Part shown: positions 9,599 to 19,009 of the stretch, piece by piece
How the letters are laid out: each line of letters opens with the position of its first letter
How positions within the stretch are numbered: the stretch's first letter is position 1
The notes under the pieces: generated by a model
Database searches by the model: none
What the model was told of the DNA's origin: nothing
Seen by the model: the letters and a program-made list of their open reading frames with translations, nothing else
Translations under genes and position numbers: made by a program
Assembly (NCBI RefSeq): GCF_001601575.1
Contig: NZ_LOHZ01000033.1
Span: 1-64,000 of the forward strand
Direction: 5' to 3'
Origin: Thermovenabulum gondwanense
GTDB lineage: Bacteria > Bacillota > Thermosediminibacteria > Thermosediminibacterales > Thermosediminibacteraceae
Length of the DNA: 64,000 nt

Positions 9599-11662
9599 AT
9601 GGCAATTGAAAAAATGAATATAATGGGCGTTATCGGTAAAAAAGAACTTTTAGACAGGGTAATGCGACAGATTGTGTTAAACGGGAGCATGCATTTTTTA
9701 AATGCTTTTTCCCGCATAAGTGCTACGGATTTTGTGCTGCCGCCCAATGAAAAGAATATAGAAGCCTTAGAGGAACTTCCCTATGTCAAACCTTACAGTG
9801 CAAAAAGGGATTTTTCAAAGGAAGAAGAAATGATAGTATCCCTCTTAGGGCTTTTTAATCTTTCGCCCGAAATTAAAAGGGAGTATTTGGGGCAGGATTA
9901 CGATTATTCGGAATATATGGAAAGCCTGAATAAAATTTATTTAAAAATACGGGAATATGCCCAGGAGATAAAAGAAAAAAGCAACTTATGCGAACAAAAT
10001 ATGGAATTCATACGAAACCTGAAATACCTTGAAAAGTATGATTTTGATCTGTCGGAGCTTTTAAAAATGAAATTCATGACCTTCAAATTTTTAAAACTAA
10101 CAAAAGAGAATTATTTAAAGCTAAAGAAGAATTACGAAAATATACCTGCCGTAGTGATAAAAGTAGAAGCGGAATCAAAATACGTTTATGTGGCATCGAT
10201 TACACCTAATACCCTTCAGGAAACGGTGGAAAGGATATTAAGTTCATTAAATTTTGAGGAATTAAAGCTTCCTATTGATTATGAAGGCAATGCTTCGGAG
10301 ATTATCCGAAAACTTCAAGAAGAGATTGACCGGTACAAAAGCAGGATAGAGCAGCTTAAAAGGGACATTGAAAACTTTGGCAGGCAGTTTAAGGAGGAAA
10401 TAAGAAAATCCTTTGCAAGGCTGGAAATGGAAAAGAAGATTGAAGAATTGAAATCCGATGTGGCCATAAGCAGGAATTTGTTTTACCTTTTCGGTTTTGT
10501 CCCGGTGAGCAAGGTGGAAAGTTTAAAAGATGAACTGGAGAAAAACTTCAAAGATGAGCTTATAATTCTGATTGAAGAAACGGGTAATAAAAATTCGAGT
10601 TTAACCCCACCGACCAAATTAAAAAACCCGGGTCTTTTCAGACCCTTTGAAGAAATGGTTAAAATGTACGGCATTCCTTCTTATGACGAAAAGGACCCGA
10701 CGGTATTTTTTGGGCTAACCTACATGCTGCTTTTTGGCGCGATGTTTGGAGACTTAGGGCAGGGGCTTGTTTTATTTACCGCAGGTATTGTATTAAATCT
10801 TTTTATGAGAAGACCCAACTTAGGAGGGGTGTTGAGCAGAATTGGCTTGAGTTCCGCAATTTTCGGGCTTTTATACGGCAGCGTTTTTGGATCTGAAGAG
10901 TTAATCCCTGCGCTAATCGTAAGGCCCATGGCAAATATAAATTTTATGCTTTTGAGTGCGGTGGCGCTGGGTATCTGCCTTTTAATTGCCGGTTTTATCT
11001 TTGGAATCTTGAATTCAAGCCTGTCGGGTAACTTTAAGGAAGGAATTTTTGGAAGGAACGGAGCAGCAGGACTTTCCTTTTATATCCTGCTTCTTTACAG
11101 CATATATAATTATTCGATTAAAAACATCGGGCTTTCACCTATGATCACTTTTCTTTTGATTTTATCATTGATGATTATCGTACTTAGAGAACCTTTAACC
11201 AATATATTATTTAAAAAGGAAAAACTTTTTTCGGAGCCAGCCGGGGATTATTTCGTGGAAGAAGGTTTTGGAGTATTAGAAACACTGCTTTCTATGGTAT
11301 CCAACACCATTTCCTTTATAAGGGTTGGAGCCTTTGCACTAAACCACGTAGGCTTATACATCGCCTTTGCGACCATGGCTGAAATGACCAGGTCCAGAAT
11401 AGGAGGGATAATGCTTTTAATCCTCGGGAATGCCATCATTATAGGTCTTGAAGGGCTGATAGTGTTTATACAGGCATTGAGGCTTGAATACTATGAACTT
11501 TTCAGCAAGTACTTCAAAGGAGAAGGGGTGGAGTATTCTCCAGCGCTTATTATGAAATCTTCCGAATATATTCGTAAGGTTAAAACTTTAAGCAGGAAGG
11601 CATTTATGGACCAGTTCGGCAAAACCTTAAAAATGAAAATGATTAAAATGGCAATGGTATAA
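9599..11662 (+). CDS. ntpI: V-type ATPase subunit I (membrane stator a)
   Basis: 687 residues. The N-terminal ~340 residues are cytosolic with long coiled-coil stretches (around residues 230-310); the C-terminal half is membrane-embedded with about seven to eight helices. The hallmark TYMLLFGAMFGDLGQGL follows the soluble part, and the family's key Arg lies in SNTISFIRVGAFALNHVG near residue 575. It makes the ion half-channels against the K-ring. Ribosome site CAGGAGG; K follows 24 bases later. Confidence 0.95.
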   Translation: MAIEKMNIMGVIGKKELLDRVMRQIVLNGSMHFLNAFSRISATDFVLPPNEKNIEALEELPYVKPYSAKRDFSKEEEMIVSLLGLFNLSPEIKREYLGQDYDYSEYMESLNKIYLKIREYAQEIKEKSNLCEQNMEFIRNLKYLEKYDFDLSELLKMKFMTFKFLKLTKENYLKLKKNYENIPAVVIKVEAESKYVYVASITPNTLQETVERILSSLNFEELKLPIDYEGNASEIIRKLQEEIDRYKSRIEQLKRDIENFGRQFKEEIRKSFARLEMEKKIEELKSDVAISRNLFYLFGFVPVSKVESLKDELEKNFKDELIILIEETGNKNSSLTPPTKLKNPGLFRPFEEMVKMYGIPSYDEKDPTVFFGLTYMLLFGAMFGDLGQGLVLFTAGIVLNLFMRRPNLGGVLSRIGLSSAIFGLLYGSVFGSEELIPALIVRPMANINFMLLSAVALGICLLIAGFIFGILNSSLSGNFKEGIFGRNGAAGLSFYILLLYSIYNYSIKNIGLSPMITFLLILSLMIIVLREPLTNILFKKEKLFSEPAGDYFVEEGFGVLETLLSMVSNTISFIRVGAFALNHVGLYIAFATMAEMTRSRIGGIMLLILGNAIIIGLEGLIVFIQALRLEYYELFSKYFKGEGVEYSPALIMKSSEYIRKVKTLSRKAFMDQFGKTLKMKMIKMAMV

Positions 11663-11685
11663 AAATATCGGGGAGGAATTGCTTT

Positions 11686-12087
11686 ATGATGTTAACTGTT
11701 TTTTTACTTATAATGGTATCGGTGTTAACGGTTCTTGCAGGCTTTGCATCCCTGGATGGAATCAAGGCTAAAAAAGCCCTGGGATTAAGCGTGTTTGCTT
11801 TTTCTTTGATATTGGCTTTCTTTTTGTTCTTCCTGATGCCTCAAGCGGCAAGGGCACAGGGTGGCGATAACCCTGCTTCCAGCAGCGCTTTCCTGGCTGC
11901 AGCCTTATCGACGGGTCTTGCCACTATTGGGGCCGGTTATGCCGTGGGAGCGGTAGGATCATCTGCTCTGGGGGCAGTTTCGGAAGACCCCAAAATACTC
12001 GGTAAAACCCTTATTTACGTAGGGCTTGCAGAAGGTATCGCCATATATGGTCTTATTATATCCATAATGATTCTGGGAAGGGTCTAA
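11686..12087 (+). CDS. ntpK: V-type ATPase subunit K (rotor-ring proteolipid)
   Basis: 133 residues with four predicted membrane helices. Only the C-terminal pair looks like a c-subunit hairpin: ALSTGLATIGAGYAVGAVGS and then VGLAEGIAIYGLIISIMIL, where the Glu (about residue 115) is the ion carrier. The first pair (residues 2-22 and 30-52) has no matching acidic residue. The base after the carboxylate is Gly, and there is no Gln in the partner helix, unlike the Na+-type ring of Enterococcus hirae, so protons are the likelier ion; this is inference from few residues. Confidence 0.88.
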   Translation: MMLTVFLLIMVSVLTVLAGFASLDGIKAKKALGLSVFAFSLILAFFLFFLMPQAARAQGGDNPASSSAFLAAALSTGLATIGAGYAVGAVGSSALGAVSEDPKILGKTLIYVGLAEGIAIYGLIISIMILGRV

Positions 12088-12088
12088 A

Positions 12089-12397
12089 ATGAAGATGTTC
12101 GTGATAAGCGACAGTTCGGATACCATTACCGGTTTCAGGCTTGCGGGAATAGAGGGAAAATACATCGAAGAAGGTCAGGAAGTTCTGGAGGAAATAGAAA
12201 GGCTAAGAAAAATTGAGGAAACAGGCATTATTATTATTACCGAAAGCCTTGCAGAAAAAGTAAAAAATGAAATAGGAAGAATGAAACTTTCCAAGGATTA
12301 CCCCGTTATATTGGAGGTTCCGGATCGGCACGGCAGTATAAGGCCGAAGGATTTTTTGACTCGTTATATAAAAGAAGCAATTGGAGTGAAGATTTGA
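12089..12397 (+). CDS. ntpG: V-type ATPase subunit F (central-rotor)
   Basis: 102 residues. It starts MKMFVISDSSDTITGFRLAG, matching the compact Rossmann-like fold of subunit F (VISD...GFRLAGI), and has IIIITESLAEKVKNEI and the closing IKEAIGVKI. It binds subunit D in the central shaft and can modulate hydrolysis. The start codon begins two bases after the K stop. Named ntpG in Enterococcus nomenclature. Confidence 0.92.
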   Translation: MKMFVISDSSDTITGFRLAGIEGKYIEEGQEVLEEIERLRKIEETGIIIITESLAEKVKNEIGRMKLSKDYPVILEVPDRHGSIRPKDFLTRYIKEAIGVKI

Positions 12398-12406
12398 GGT
12401 GATAGG

Positions 12407-13021
12407 ATGTCCACTACTATTGAAGACAAGATCTCACTTTTTGCCAAAGTGCTGTTTGAGAGAATTGAGGAAGAATACGAGAATGAAAAAAATAAAATTA
12501 TTGGATACTATGAGGCGGAAATAAAAAGAGTGAAGGAAGAATATGAGAGGAAAAAATCAGATCGCATAAGGGAGGCATTAAAAGAAGCCGAAATTAAAAA
12601 ACAAAGGATAATCTCAAAAGCGCTGACGGACAAAAAGCAGGATATTTTAAAGAAAAAGAAGGAACTCCTGGAAAAGTTGATAGAAGATATGCTTCAAAAG
12701 GTGGAAGATTTTTTGAAGCAGGAAGGTTACGCCGAATTCCTTGTAAATTCAATAATAGAAGTAAAAAATAAATTTCCCGAAAAAGATAAAATAATTGTAT
12801 ATCTTTCAAAAAACGATTTTGAAAAGTACATGGACTATTTAAAAAGCAAATTTGACGAAAACCTTGAATTCATGATGGGGACTGAAGAGGTTAAAGGTGG
12901 CATAATAGCAGAGAGTGCTGATGGAAGGGTGAGAATAGATTTCTCGGTAGGCAGTTTGCTGGAAGAGGGCAAATCATTACTTGCTCAGCTATTATTTTCC
13001 AAGCTGGGCGAGGAGGTATAA
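12407..13021 (+). CDS. ntpE: V-type ATPase subunit E (peripheral stalk)
   Basis: 204 residues. The first ~110 form a charged coiled coil (many EEYENEK and KEEYERKK repeats) and the rest a globular head with EFMMGTEEVKGGIIAESADG and a DFSVGSLLEE motif typical of subunit E. It pairs with the G/H subunit encoded at 8203 to clamp the A/B head. Ribosome site GAGGTGATAGG overlaps the end of subunit F. Confidence 0.92.
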   Translation: MSTTIEDKISLFAKVLFERIEEEYENEKNKIIGYYEAEIKRVKEEYERKKSDRIREALKEAEIKKQRIISKALTDKKQDILKKKKELLEKLIEDMLQKVEDFLKQEGYAEFLVNSIIEVKNKFPEKDKIIVYLSKNDFEKYMDYLKSKFDENLEFMMGTEEVKGGIIAESADGRVRIDFSVGSLLEEGKSLLAQLLFSKLGEEV

Positions 13022-13026
13022 GTTTT

Positions 13027-14814
13027 ATGACGAATTTTAAGGCGGGGAACATAGTTTACATCAACGGCCCGGTAGTCAGGGCTAACAACATGTCGGGATT
13101 TACCATGCAGGAAATGGTCATGGTAGGGAACAAAAAATTGATCGGAGAGATAATTTCCTTAGAAAAGGATTTGGCTACTATACAGGTGTATGAAGAGACC
13201 TCGGGATTGAAAGCTAAAGAGCCGGTACTGGGAACGGGAAGGCCGCTATCGGTTAAATTGGGGCCCGGGATTCTGGGCAATATTTTTGATGGCATCGAAA
13301 GGCCGCTCTCGAAGATATACGAAAAAGGAGAAAGCTTCATTCCGGAGGGCATAGGGCTAATTTCCATCGATGAAGAAAAATTATGGGATGTAAGGATAAA
13401 AGTAAAAGTAGGGGATTATCTAAAGGGTGGGGATGTATTTGCGGAAGTTCAGGAAACCTCTATGATCCTCCATAAGATAATGATACCTCCTTTTCTTAAG
13501 GGAAGGGTGGTAGAGGTAAAAAAGGACGGCAGTTACACCATTGAGGAAACCCTGGTAGTTCTTGAGGAGGAAGGAAAAACATATCCTCTTAAAATGTACC
13601 AGGAGTGGCCGGTGAGGTTACCACGCCCTGTGAAGAAGAGACTGCCGATAGGAAGACTTTTAATTACCGGCCAGAGGGTAATCGACACTTTTTTTCCACT
13701 GGCAAAAGGGGGTACCGCTGCCATCCCCGGAGGATTTGGAACGGGAAAAACGATAACGCAACATCAGCTCGCCAAGTGGAGCGATGCGGATATAATTGTA
13801 TACATCGGATGCGGTGAACGGGGCAATGAGATGACGGAAGTTCTGGAAGATTTCCCGAAGCTTATCGATCCGAGGACCGAAAAGCCCCTGATGGATAGAA
13901 CCGTTCTTATAGCGAATACTTCCAACATGCCCGTTGCTGCAAGAGAGGCTTCGATTTATACGGGAATAACCATTGCAGAATATTTCAGAGATATGGGATA
14001 CAATGTGGCTATAATGGCCGATTCCACTTCCCGCTGGGCAGAAGCCTTAAGGGAGATTGCCGGCAGGCTTGAAGAAATGCCCGCTGAAGAAGGATACCCT
14101 GCATATCTTGCTTCCAGGCTCGCTCAATTTTACGAAAGGGCAGGATATGTGGAAAATTTAAACGGGACCGAGGGCTCAATTACTGTAATTGGTGCGGTTT
14201 CTCCGGCGGGAGGGGATTTTTCGGAGCCCGTAACGGCTTCCACCAAAAGGGTGGTTGGCGCTTTTTTGGCATTGGACAAAGAACTGGCTTATTCCAGGCA
14301 TTTTCCTGCCATTAACTGGCTTTTATCCTACAGCGGTTATATAAAAATGCTCAGAGAATGGTTTTCGGAAAATGTTGCTCCGGACATGCTGGATTTAAGG
14401 TCAAAGATGATGAGGATATTGCAGGAGGAAAGTAAACTGCTGGATATAGTAAAACTGGTGGGGGAGGATGTGTTGCCGGACGATCAGAAATTGATACTGG
14501 AAATCGCGAAAGTCATTAAGGTAGGATTTCTTCAGCAGAATGCCTATCACAGGGAAGATTCCTATGTACCTCTTGAAAGGCAGTACAAGATGCTGAAAGT
14601 AATAAACAGGCTTTACGACAGGGCTTTTTCCTGTGTTAAAAAGGGAATTCCCCTTTCCAAAGTGAAAAATGATGATGTTTTTGACCAGGTCATCCGGATG
14701 AAATACAACTATTCTCCGGAAAACAGCGGATTTTTTGAAGAAATCCTGAAGAAAATAGATGATTACTACGATGGTATCGAATCCAAGTATGAAAAAGAAG
14801 GTGCTTCCATATGA
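13027..14814 (+). CDS. ntpA: V-type ATPase catalytic subunit A
   Basis: 595 residues, full length. The P-loop [18 protein letters not shown] lies near residues 234-251; the catalytic Glu region is [19 protein letters not shown], and downstream come [19 protein letters not shown] and [19 protein letters not shown]. The extra ~90-residue bulge that marks A subunits precedes the P-loop. It hydrolyses or makes ATP at the A/B interface. Ribosome site GAGGAGGT; the stop overlaps the B start as ATGA. Confidence 0.98.
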   Translation: MTNFKAGNIVYINGPVVRANNMSGFTMQEMVMVGNKKLIGEIISLEKDLATIQVYEETSGLKAKEPVLGTGRPLSVKLGPGILGNIFDGIERPLSKIYEKGESFIPEGIGLISIDEEKLWDVRIKVKVGDYLKGGDVFAEVQETSMILHKIMIPPFLKGRVVEVKKDGSYTIEETLVVLEEEGKTYPLKMYQEWPVRLPRPVKKRLPIGRLLITGQRVIDTFFPLAKGGTAAIPGGFGTGKTITQHQLAKWSDADIIVYIGCGERGNEMTEVLEDFPKLIDPRTEKPLMDRTVLIANTSNMPVAAREASIYTGITIAEYFRDMGYNVAIMADSTSRWAEALREIAGRLEEMPAEEGYPAYLASRLAQFYERAGYVENLNGTEGSITVIGAVSPAGGDFSEPVTASTKRVVGAFLALDKELAYSRHFPAINWLLSYSGYIKMLREWFSENVAPDMLDLRSKMMRILQEESKLLDIVKLVGEDVLPDDQKLILEIAKVIKVGFLQQNAYHREDSYVPLERQYKMLKVINRLYDRAFSCVKKGIPLSKVKNDDVFDQVIRMKYNYSPENSGFFEEILKKIDDYYDGIESKYEKEGASI

Positions 14815-16184
14815 AGGTAAAGTACAAAAGGGCGGACAAAGCGGAAGGTCCGCTTCTTATAATGGAAGATATAAGGGATGCGGTTTTTGATGAAATAGTG
14901 GAAATCGAAATGCCCGATAAAACCTCAAGGCTCGGGAAGGTTGTTCAGATAGATAAAAACAAAGTAGTCATTCAGGTATTTGAGGGCACTTCAGGGATTT
15001 CCCTTCCCGATATTACGGTGGCTTTTACGGGGAATCCCATGAAGATCCCCCTTTCAAGAGAAATTCTCGGCAGGGTGTTCAACGGAATAGCAAAACCAAT
15101 CGATGGAGCCGGAGAGATTTTTTCCACACGCTACTACGACATAAACGGCAGGCCCATGAATCCGGTGGCAAGGGTATACCCCCGGAATTTTATTCAGACT
15201 GGTATATCTGCCATAGACGGCCTGATGACCCTTATCAGGGGGCAAAAACTGCCCATATTTTCCGGCGACGGACTTCCCCATAATGAATTAGCAGCGCAGA
15301 TTGTAAAGCAAGCTAAAATTTCGGGGGATGAGGAAAAAAATTTTGCAGTGGTATTTGCGGCAATGGGTATAAAACACGATGAGGCTGATTTCTTTGTAAA
15401 AACTTTTGAAGAAGCGGGGGTAATGGATAAGGTAGTAATGTATGTAAACCTGGCAGATGACCCGGTGGTGGAAAGGATAATTACACCCCGTTGCGCCCTA
15501 ACGGCAGCGGAATTTTTAGCTTTTGAGTGCGGAATGCACATCCTGGTTATTCTGACCGATATGACAAGTTACTGCGATGCTTTAAGGGAAATATCTTCCG
15601 CAAGAGAGGAGGTGCCCTCCAGGAAGGGCTATCCCGGGTACATGTATTCGGACTTAGCAAGCCTTTACGAAAGAGCGGGGATGATAAAGGGTTCTAAGGG
15701 CAGCATAACTCAGATCCCAATACTCACAATGCCCAACGATGACATTACCCACCCGGTGCCCGACCTCACCGGGTATATAACCGAAGGACAGATAGTGCTG
15801 AACCGGGCCCTTTATCAAAAGGGGATATATCCCCCTATAAATATCCTGCCTTCCCTTTCGAGGCTTATGAAAGACGGCATAGGCGAAAAGTATACGAGGG
15901 AGGATCATCCTGATCTTGCCAACCAGGTTTTTTCTTCTTATTCCAGGGTTCAGGAAGTAAGGGCTTTGGCGCAGGTCATCGGGGAAGAAGAACTTTCCGA
16001 TGTGGATAAGGGCTATATGGAGTTCGGAAGGCAATTTGAAGAAAAATTTATTAATCAGGATTTCGATGAAGAAAGAGATATTTTTCAAACCCTGGACTTA
16101 ATGTGGAAGCTTTTGAAAATTTTACCCGAAAAGGAACTTACCAGAATCAACCCTTCGCTCATTAAAAAATACTTAAGGGGTTGA
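14811..16184 (+). CDS. ntpB: V-type ATPase regulatory subunit B
   Basis: 457 residues. It has the B-type signatures [20 protein letters not shown] and [15 protein letters not shown], in which the P-loop is degenerate, and [11 protein letters not shown]-like [39 protein letters not shown] is the family motif around residue 310. It binds nucleotide without hydrolysing it and supplies residues to the A site. Translationally coupled to A (ATGA overlap). Confidence 0.98.
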   Translation: MKVKYKRADKAEGPLLIMEDIRDAVFDEIVEIEMPDKTSRLGKVVQIDKNKVVIQVFEGTSGISLPDITVAFTGNPMKIPLSREILGRVFNGIAKPIDGAGEIFSTRYYDINGRPMNPVARVYPRNFIQTGISAIDGLMTLIRGQKLPIFSGDGLPHNELAAQIVKQAKISGDEEKNFAVVFAAMGIKHDEADFFVKTFEEAGVMDKVVMYVNLADDPVVERIITPRCALTAAEFLAFECGMHILVILTDMTSYCDALREISSAREEVPSRKGYPGYMYSDLASLYERAGMIKGSKGSITQIPILTMPNDDITHPVPDLTGYITEGQIVLNRALYQKGIYPPINILPSLSRLMKDGIGEKYTREDHPDLANQVFSSYSRVQEVRALAQVIGEEELSDVDKGYMEFGRQFEEKFINQDFDEERDIFQTLDLMWKLLKILPEKELTRINPSLIKKYLRG

Positions 16185-16189
16185 TAAAA

Positions 16190-16819
16190 TTGCTGTTTAA
16201 CATAGCACCTACCAAAGCAAATTTACTGTCGGCACAGGCTACCTTGGAGTTTTCAAAAAAAGGATATGAGCTTTTGGATAAAAAAAGAAATGTTCTAATA
16301 AGAGAATTGATGAGCATCATGAAAAGGGCCGAGGAGCTTCAAGAAAAGATCAACACAATTTTTGAGGAAGCCTATGAGGCTCTTAAAATAGCCAACATTA
16401 CCCTGGGTGTAAATCAGGTCTACGAAGTGGCCTGTTCCATCCCCCTTATGGAAGAATTCGATATTCTGTATAAAAGCGTTATGGGGGTGGAAATTCCGAA
16501 AATAATTTACGAAAAAAAGCCCTTAGAGCACTATTACAGTTTTTATCATACTAATACCGCCTTGGATATAGCGGTAACCAGGTTTTACGAAGTAAAATAC
16601 CTTTTACTGGAGCTTGCTGAGATAGAAGACTCTATATATAAACTTGCCGTAGAAATAAAAAAGACGCAAAAAAGGGCTAATGCCTTGAAGAATATACAAA
16701 TACCTAAGTATGAGAAAATTGTAAAATTTATTTCAGAAGTACTTGAGGAAAAGGAGAGGGAAGATTTTTTCCGATTAAAGACTTTAAAAAAGAAATTAAA
16801 AAGAAGGGTCAAAAGTTAA
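16190..16819 (+). CDS. ntpD: V-type ATPase subunit D (central rotor shaft)
   Basis: About 209 residues of two long coiled-coil helices with the family start FNIAPTKANLLSAQATLEFS and the C-terminal block RRANALKNI-like KRANALKNIQIPKYEKIVKFI. It is the rotating shaft. I place the start at TTG 16190, nine bases after AAGGGG; an in-frame TTG at 16181 directly abuts that site. Last gene of the operon; its stop codon lies within the terminator hairpin. Confidence 0.93.
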   Translation: MLFNIAPTKANLLSAQATLEFSKKGYELLDKKRNVLIRELMSIMKRAEELQEKINTIFEEAYEALKIANITLGVNQVYEVACSIPLMEEFDILYKSVMGVEIPKIIYEKKPLEHYYSFYHTNTALDIAVTRFYEVKYLLLELAEIEDSIYKLAVEIKKTQKRANALKNIQIPKYEKIVKFISEVLEEKEREDFFRLKTLKKKLKRRVKS

Positions 16820-16833
16820 CCCTTCTTTTTAAT
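16801..16833. terminator. Bidirectional terminator between ntpD and hydF
   Basis: AAGAAGGGT (16801-16809) and ACCCTTCTT (16819-16827) form a perfect 9-bp stem with a 9-base loop, followed by TTTAATTTTTT; A-rich sequence precedes it, so it can also serve hydF arriving from the other side. Confidence 0.8.
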
Positions 16834-18052
16834 TTTTTAGAGGTTTTAAGGCTCTGTCCAGTATCCCGAGAGCGAACGCAATAAATACCCCGTAGTTTAC
16901 CACAGGGATATTTTTTTCTTTTAATACCGAAAGCCTGTAAAGCATCTCTTTTCTATTAATCATACAACCGCCGCAGTGTATTACCAGTTTGTAATCCTCC
17001 AGGTTTTCGGGGAAAGTAAATCCGGAAGACCAGGAAAAGGAAAGCTCTTTTTTGGTGATTTCCTTTAATAACCTGGGGATTTTTACGGTGCCGATGTCAT
17101 CTTCCTGCCGGTGGTGGGTACAAGCTTCGGAAATCAAAACCTTGTCTCCGTTTTCTAAATTTTTAATGGCTTTTGTCCCCTCCACCAATTGTACAAGGTC
17201 GCCTTTGTAGCGGGCAAATAATATTGAAAAGGAAGTGAGCGGTATGTCTTGAGGGGTTATTTCGGCAACCTTCTTGAAGGCCTGGGAGTCAGTCACCACC
17301 AATTTTGGTTTTTGTTTTAACGAGTTTAAAGCTATATTAAGTTCGCTTTCTTTTGCAACCATAGCAATGCAGCCGCTATCTAATAGTTCCCTGATAGTCT
17401 GCTGCTGGGGCAAAATAAGCCTTCCCTTAGGAGCCGCTTTATCGATGGGGACTACCAAAACGGCCACATCACCGGGGTTTAAAAGGTCAGAAATTAAAGG
17501 GATATCGGTAAAACTGCCGGGAGCCTTGTTTATTATCTGCCTTTTTAGTTCTTCTATTCCTTCCCTCCTGAAAGCCGAGACCTCAAGAAGGGAAAATCCC
17601 AGTAAATCTTCCCATTTCTTTTTTTCTTCTCTCCTATAATTAGATGAATCCTTTTTATTCACCACACCTATTACGGGAATGTTTTTTTCTTTTATTTTAG
17701 CGAGTATCTCCAAATCGTAGTCCGATACCCCGGTTTCTCCATCTATTACAAGAATCGCCACATCGGTTTTATTTAAAACCTGATAGGTCTTTTTTACCCT
17801 GAGTTCTCCAAGAGCACCTTCGTCATCGATTCCCGCCGTGTCTATTATTACTACCGGCCCAATAGGTAAAAGCTCCATGGCTTTAAATACCGGGTCGGTG
17901 GTTGTGCCAGCAACCGGAGAAACAAGGGCTATTTCCTGATTTGTGATGGCGTTTATGAGACTGGATTTTCCGGCATTTCTTTTTCCAAAAATAGCAATAT
18001 GCAGCCTGCTGGCCAGAGGTGTAGAGTTTAAACTGTTTTCGGGTAATGACAA
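16829..18052 (-). CDS. hydF: [FeFe]-hydrogenase H-cluster maturation GTPase HydF
   Basis: About 407 residues. N-terminal Ras-like GTPase: P-loop GKRNAGKSSLINAIT, switch AGTTTDPVFKAMEL, IDTAGIDDEG, and NKKD. The C-terminal part carries the HydF cluster ligands: CTHH (Cys-x-His) and, about 50 residues on, HCGGC (His-Cys-x-x-Cys), which hold a [4Fe-4S] cluster. It is the scaffold that receives the 2Fe subcluster from HydE/HydG and hands it to the hydrogenase. I prefer TTG 18052, eight bases after GGGGG; in-frame GTG 18070 sits at that site. No other hyd gene is in the window. It implies an H2-making or H2-using anaerobe. Confidence 0.95.
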   Translation of the reverse strand: MSLPENSLNSTPLASRLHIAIFGKRNAGKSSLINAITNQEIALVSPVAGTTTDPVFKAMELLPIGPVVIIDTAGIDDEGALGELRVKKTYQVLNKTDVAILVIDGETGVSDYDLEILAKIKEKNIPVIGVVNKKDSSNYRREEKKKWEDLLGFSLLEVSAFRREGIEELKRQIINKAPGSFTDIPLISDLLNPGDVAVLVVPIDKAAPKGRLILPQQQTIRELLDSGCIAMVAKESELNIALNSLKQKPKLVVTDSQAFKKVAEITPQDIPLTSFSILFARYKGDLVQLVEGTKAIKNLENGDKVLISEACTHHRQEDDIGTVKIPRLLKEITKKELSFSWSSGFTFPENLEDYKLVIHCGGCMINRKEMLYRLSVLKEKNIPVVNYGVFIAFALGILDRALKPLKN

Positions 18053-18124
18053 AATTGTTACCCCCTTCACAAGGTATTCTTAACAGAATTATACCATAGA
18101 TTTAGAAAAAAGGGATTTAATTTA

Positions 18125-18154
18125 TTACACCATTATATATTAAAATGTTATAAT
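18125..18154 (+). promoter_or_regulatory. Putative promoter of cdaA operon
   Basis: TTACAC (18125-18130), 18-base spacer, TATAAT (18149-18154), 33 bases before the cdaA start. The -10 is perfect, the -35 moderate. Confidence 0.5.
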
Positions 18155-18187
18155 AAATAAAGAAAAAAATTTGGTTGGGGTGAAATA

Positions 18188-19009
18188 ATGTTAGTTCAAA
18201 TCGCGGAGCTTTTTAAAGGATTCAGGCTTATGGACCTTCTGGACATAGCTCTGGTGGCTTATGTTTCCTACAAAGCCCTTCAGCTAATCAGGGGGACCCG
18301 AGCGGTTCAATTAATAAGAGGACTTGTACTTTTTATAGTTTTTACGAAGGTTAGTGAATGGCTGGGTCTTTATACCATCAACTGGATTTTAAAAAATGCC
18401 ATGACGGTAGGCGCTATTGCTTTGCTCGTTGTTTTTCAGCCGGAGCTGAGGAGGGCTTTGGAGCAGCTGGGGAGGAGCAGATTTTTTTCCGGAACGGTAT
18501 TTGGATGGGGTGAGAAGGAGATTCTCCGCCTGATAGATTCGGTTGCCGAAGCCTGTGAAGAGCTTTCAAAAAATAAAATAGGAGCTTTAATGGTTCTGGA
18601 AGGCCAAACGGGTTTAAATGAATACATCGAAACGGGTGTAATGATAGGTGGACAGGTAAGCCCCGAGCTTTTGATAAATATTTTTGTTCCCAACACTCCG
18701 CTGCACGATGGGGCGGTAATTATTAGGAACGACAAAATAATGGCAGCCTCCTGTTACCTTCCCCTGACCGAGAACCCTAATTTGAGCAAGGAGCTGGGTA
18801 CCAGGCATAGAGCAGGCCTTGGAATTACCGAGCAGTCGGATGCCGTGGCTGTTATAGTATCTGAGGAAACGGGGGTAATTTCCGTAGCAAGGGAAGGAAA
18901 ACTCAGCAGGTATTTAGATATTAAAACTTTAAAGAGCATGTTAAAAGAAATCTACCAGGTAGGCGAAAAGAAGGGAAATCTGTGGAACTGGAGGAAGACT
19001 AATGCGTAG
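18188..19009 (+). CDS. cdaA: Diadenylate cyclase CdaA (c-di-AMP synthase)
   Basis: 273 residues. Three N-terminal membrane helices (about residues 12-80) are followed by a DisA_N catalytic domain with the two active-site motifs DGAVIIRND and GTRHRAGLGITEQSDA. It makes c-di-AMP from two ATP at the membrane. It is the first gene of the conserved cdaA-cdaR-glmM cluster and overlaps cdaR by 8 bases. Ribosome site GGGGTG. Confidence 0.97.
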   Translation: MLVQIAELFKGFRLMDLLDIALVAYVSYKALQLIRGTRAVQLIRGLVLFIVFTKVSEWLGLYTINWILKNAMTVGAIALLVVFQPELRRALEQLGRSRFFSGTVFGWGEKEILRLIDSVAEACEELSKNKIGALMVLEGQTGLNEYIETGVMIGGQVSPELLINIFVPNTPLHDGAVIIRNDKIMAASCYLPLTENPNLSKELGTRHRAGLGITEQSDAVAVIVSEETGVISVAREGKLSRYLDIKTLKSMLKEIYQVGEKKGNLWNWRKTNA

